Part shown: piece by piece, positions 59,671 through 64,000 of the stretch
How positions within the stretch are numbered: position 1 is the first letter of the stretch
Layout: each line of letters begins with the position of its first letter
NCBI RefSeq assembly: GCF_022376445.1
Contig: NW_025955053.1
Span: 92,728 to 156,727 of the forward strand
Reading direction: 5' to 3'
DNA length: 64,000 bases
Source: Fomitopsis serialis
Lineage: Eukaryota; Basidiomycota; Agaricomycetes; Polyporales; Fomitopsidaceae
Translations under genes and position numbers: made by a program
Notes under the pieces: generated by a model
What the model was told of the DNA's origin: nothing
The model's input: only the letters and a program-made list of their open reading frames with translations
Database searches by the model: none

Positions 59671-62600
59671 TTCATGTCACCACGGCGACTGCACCCTGGG
59701 AAGGTCAACTCCGGTGCTTCAGACCACTGGGAAGAAAGACGTACATTCTGCCTACTTCCTCTAATCTGTATGTGGGAGCCTGCATCTCGGATGACCTAGC
59801 CTGCTTGTGTGTCCTGTCATCCGGTCGCTCAAGCGCTCACTAAGAGGATAGTACAGTGTGAGAATATGACTGGCATACCTTGGCCTTCACTGCAATCCCT
59901 AGTCGGGCTCATCATCTCCTGCGCTTGACGATCCTCACGCCGACGCGCACTCCATGGAGTATTGACAGGCGGTGGTATAGCTGCCATTTGTGCCGAGTTA
60001 TTGTGGCGAAGGCGGGCAAAGGACGGCAGTGTAGCGGCATAAGTAAATTCAAGCCATCTGCATGGATATGGGATATGGAAAAAGTGTCCGCTGTGCAGAA
60101 CATGTGGAGCGAGGGCCTCCGAGCTTGCAGAGGAGGAACGCGCAGTGGCTGAGGGCGCCGCGTCAGACTCAAGAGGTCGGGCAGCGCTCGGTGTTCGTCT
60201 CTCAGCCAATGAGATGTCATCTTTGTCTCGTCCAATTGTCTGCCGTGTGAAAATTATCGACGCCTCTTGTAGAGTAGATGCTAGTCTCCCCAGGCAGACG
60301 TAGAAGCGCATGCGGGATACTGATAAGATCAGATTTATGTCATTCACAGAGTAGCATCCTTAGACCATGCTGAATCAAATCAGGGTTCGGATCCGATTCG
60401 CAAGACTCAGTGTGACGGGCCACATCCTCGTGTCACAGTAAGTAAATAGGTGAAGGGCCGTGAAGCCCGAGCCTGACGTGTACTGTGATCTCAGGTATCC
60501 TCTCACAGGCCTGCAGGAAGCGCATTCATACTGCTTTGCAAGATCAGTGATCGCAGAACGCACACACAGTACACAGAATGAATACACCTCGCATTGGTGA
60601 CACACGCTGTTCCGGCGCGCATGGAGCTTACGTAGCGACAGGATCAAAAATAGCGTGGTACTTATTGAGAACCGACTCTATACACACTGGCGTCCTTGAC
60701 TCAGTGACAGCCTTCGATGGGACATCTTCAGACACTCAATCCGCGACAGTCGATCCCTGCATCTGCAGAACAGAATAGAAGTTGAGCGCCCATCGCTCGT
60801 CGGCCGTTTTTCGGGAATCAGGATTACGACGGTAATGAAAGACTGGTGCGGCCCATACAACTTCACACTCGACGTGCTGAGCTGAGATCGATTGTGGAAC
60901 TTATCAGGGTCGCGGGGAACACGATACCAAGGTTCAGAGGCAGAAAGAAGAGATAATGAGTGATGCAGTGATGAGACGAAGTGACAGCGAGCGACTGAAC
61001 TGACATTGTACGAGTATCCTCGTATCCTTGAGACGCAGCGCTGTACGGACATCGTGATTATCCTGTCAGTGAGCGAGGCGCTTCTCCGTGCCTACTGGTT
61101 TTTCAAGCAGCCGATAAGTATCGTAAAAATAGTCAGTACGGATGAGCGCAGACGCTCCACGGCGTCCTCTTCATCAGGCGGCCCGAGAGGTATGAACAGA
61201 CTCACCGGACAAGGGTGTCGCTATCACGGGTTCCCGGGTCACAACAAAATGTTCGACCCGACTTGTGAAGCTTGATGAATGTCAGGCTGTTTAGATCGCG
61301 GACTGTTTTGATCGCAGACAACACGTCGGCCGTCTGCACAAAATCTGGGTCCTTGTTAATTGAATCATGAATGGCCCAGCTTAAGACTCCGTTCTGCAGA
61401 CCATCGTATATTCGGTGAGAATCTGTACACGTCAACGTCATGGATGTTCTGCCTGACACTCACCGCGACAGCGTGGTGGGTTTTCCAAAGCACTGCGAAG
61501 CCTGAAGATTGATGCACACATCTATCATTCCGGAATGAATGAAAAAGAACGAATAGACGGACCCTGAGTACACCGCCGAACAGCCTGTAAGGCAGTGGCA
61601 TATAGTATTGGCTGCGCATGCCTTCCCGCGGCCAGGTCTCAACCACCTTGACTTCTGGCATAAGATGGCGGCGCATTCACGGCAAGTTCGTCGGCAAGTT
61701 GGCAGTCAACACGCTGCTCCGATTGTTATCCTGCGGTGTGTTCACCCAGGCTCGGGACTATGATATCCTGAGCCAACGCAGACTTCAACATGTACCTGGA
61801 GGATGCTCAGGTATGTGAAACGTTACATACACGTTAGGAGATGATAGCGACTCCAGTTGATGATTTGACGGTGATGCCTTCAAACCTCCTGAGAATGGTG
61901 ATGGATGAGTAGATGCGGGCAAAGGGCATAGCCAAGAATTATGAAGTCGAATGACTGCGCTGACCTTCTATAGCGTGGGCGATCGCAATGCATATCATGG
62001 GACCATGTCAGCATGTCGGGCCTTGATCATAGTACGCTGATAGTGCCTTGTAGCCTGAGATCGCCAGTACAATGCAGCGAGCAACGTTCCGATACACCCT
62101 AGGACCCTGCATTTGGGTCAAAGCGTTCAATGATGCGATTCACAGGATGAACTCACTACCCGGGGATTATCCTGACCGTTATGTAACAGGTCCGGAAAGC
62201 TCGGAGAGCCCTCCCAGGGTCTCGCGGAACGAGACCCTCGGTGGCAGTGACTATTGTTCACGGACCTCTCCAACTGCCATCGAAGAGATAGGAAATATGA
62301 TGATAGAAGGCAGTGGTGATAAGCTGAGGCCGCAGTATAACAATCGGCGATACTGTCGATCATGTCATCGACGGCCATCCTCCCAGACTGCGACTCGGAC
62401 AGCTTCCGCGTGAGGAGGGTCCAGCGAGCTCCACTGGCAGGGTACGATGATGCAGAAGATGGCACAGCAGTCCGGTTTGATAAGGCGTTATGAGACACCG
62501 GATGTTTTTCATTGAGTATGTGCTCACCAGACATCGAATTCTGAGGGTGTTTGGCTTCTGTCAACGACATGCCTGAGACCACCGACTCGGAGTTACGAGA

Positions 62601-63219
62601 CTCGGTACATGACTTGCTTATGACGGTGAAAATTGAGCATTTCAGCTGGAATATTCTCCCGGATGCCTCAGGACTCTAGCTGTGAGAGAGAACTTGACGA
62701 ATCCCAGGACGGTGTGCGTAAGATCAGTAGAAACATCAATAATAGACCACTAGCTCCACCAGCGCTCGACCTTCCTCGAGCATCGGCGTCTAAATGATTT
62801 GCCTCATATGGTAACTCCGAGGCTCGGTCACGCCCGTCATTATGGATGATTCTCTGAATTGCCCACCGGACTGAATGATCCCCTCCTCCTCCACGACGTA
62901 CCATCATTGATACTTGAGGCTTCACTATCTGATTCTCAGACATCCTGAGCTTCTCAATCGCAACATTGATGAGACTGGACTGCGCAGAAGAGCATGGATT
63001 CCCGTCGGAGTGCCTCAATGGTATCGTAGTACTTTGTCCGAGTCGTGGTAAGTACGACCGGCCAGTCTGGTGGCAGGTCGTTGGGTGTAATTCGTGATGG
63101 CGAGAAAAAAAGTCAACTTGTGTTATAAAGCTTGGACATCGTATCTTTGTGTATGTGATATCCCGAAGTTGCGCTTTTGAGTTGTTCATCCTGCTTCAGC
63201 CTCAACCATTCCGCGGAGT

Positions 63220-64000
63220 ATGTCTACCCTACAACTCGATTTGAACCCTACTGTGGGTAGTGTATTCATTGGCGCGCTGTTCTCCGCATTGTGAGTCTTT
63301 CTCTGGTACTGCCTTGTCAGGGACTCGAACTGATTCGTTGCACTGGCAGGTTCTACGGCTCGACATTGGCTCAAGTTGCGTATTATTCCTGGAACTATCT
63401 GCGCCGCGACAGACTACTCGTGAAGATACTCGTGCGTTTTGTATTTGTCACGACGTAGTATAACCCTGATTTTAACCTAAGTGGACCCTCTAGGTTTTTT
63501 CAACTTTGTTGGTGCGAGGGCTTGACACTCGGTAGCACGGGACTGACTAGGTCGATAAGGGCACTCGACACGGCCATAACCATCTCGGACGTCGGCGTAT
63601 GTGGTCTCCAGACATCTTAATGGCCTGTCGGATGCTAAGCGAGGTTATGAATATGGCAGATTACATGGTCTTTCGTCGTCCAGGGCCATGGGCAGCTACT
63701 TGCCCTTATCGTCGTGCCGAAGTACTTCGTTTCTGTTCACGCTGTCTGCTTCCTTCTAATGTAGAGTTCAATTCAGATTGTATGCAGTGAGTTTTTCAAT
63801 CTCTCATTGGAGGTTCAGCCGGCGGACATAAATCAAATCCGACACATAGGTGCAATATGCGATGTTGGTGCGGATACTCCTTGAAGAATTGAATAAACAT
63901 AACCTACGACTGATAATCCGCCCAGCGCGCGACTATATGCATCGTGCAAATGTATTCAAATCCACAAGCTCTAGAAATTCCGTGAAGACTGACTCGTATC
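63220..64000 (+). CDS. DUF6534-like multi-pass membrane protein, 5' part, frames broken
   Basis: The start MSTLQLDLNPTVGSVFIGAL, an intron about 63292-63349, and FYGSTLAQVAYYSWNYLRRD followed by RLLVKILV match the first two helices of the DUF6534 (Agaricomycete seven-helix) family, which has no known function. Later pieces fit the family only when the frame is allowed to change: VRGLDT or ALDTAITIS, then AYVVSRHLNGLS and WSFVVQ. The gene is therefore either decayed or hit by the same kind of single-base losses as other genes here, and it may run past the window end. Confidence 0.5.

Larger units (their letters stand above)
57679..63219. other. Gene-poor, repeat-bearing region
   Basis: Holds a diverged tandem duplication (57917-58110), a GC-rich degenerate repeat field (58470-59670) and about 3.5 kb of unassigned sequence. 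On the minus strand near 61200-61680, pieces such as LWKTHHAV and LQNGVLSW faintly recall the C-terminal helices of DUF6534 proteins, too weak to call. Confidence 0.45.

Noticed and set aside
58329..59843. Long overlapping ORFs on both strands (up to about 250 codons) in the GC-rich field
   Set aside because: They overlap in nearly all frames, are dominated by Arg, Ala, Ser, Cys and Pro from composition, and follow the degenerate repeat; no domain or intron pattern supports any of them.
61200..61680. Minus-strand pieces resembling the C-terminal helices of DUF6534 proteins
   Set aside because: The likeness is limited to a few short strings in different frames and has no N-terminal half; too weak to annotate.

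Overview
This is nuclear DNA of a filamentous basidiomycete, most likely an Agaricomycete of the polypore type. The evidence is genes split by many 45-65 nt GT-AG introns, GC-rich coding exons, no operons, genes on both strands, and families such as DUF6535, DUF6534-like membrane proteins, agaricomycete BTB proteins and a basidiomycete-type reducing polyketide synthase. I read 21 genes or gene fragments; exon limits were worked out by eye from splice signals and conserved family motifs.

Left part (1-19.2 kb): the 3' end of a mitochondrial type II NADH dehydrogenase; two ferric reductase paralogs lying tail to tail with the same intron positions and the same tiny last exon; a small charged ORF running into a Ser/Thr kinase with a large activation-segment insertion; a six-helix membrane protein; a BTB protein; a Cdc4/Mlc1-type myosin light chain with an ATG-only first exon; and an F-box protein. 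From 19.2 to 24.9 kb I see no gene.

Middle (24.9-45 kb): an isoprenylcysteine carboxyl methyltransferase, a zinc alcohol dehydrogenase, mitoribosomal protein uS4m (Nam9), gamma-tubulin complex component GCP2 (Spc97/Alp4), a DUF6535 protein, a prenylcysteine lyase/oxidase, and two neighbouring paralogs resembling the small subunit of serine palmitoyltransferase. Several conserved genes here (alcohol dehydrogenase, Nam9, GCP2, prenylcysteine lyase) show single-base losses, mostly inside short homopolymer runs. That looks more like consensus error than gene decay.

Right part (45.5-57.7 kb): a secondary-metabolite locus made of a highly reducing polyketide synthase (KS-AT-DH-shortened ER-KR-ACP), an MFS monocarboxylate-type transporter and a divergently transcribed LovC/ToxD-like enoyl reductase. 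The shortened ER in the synthase together with a free-standing enoyl reductase suggests trans enoyl reduction. From 57.7 to 63.2 kb there is a diverged tandem duplication, a GC-rich degenerate repeat field, and unassigned sequence. The window ends inside a DUF6534-like membrane protein gene with broken frames.
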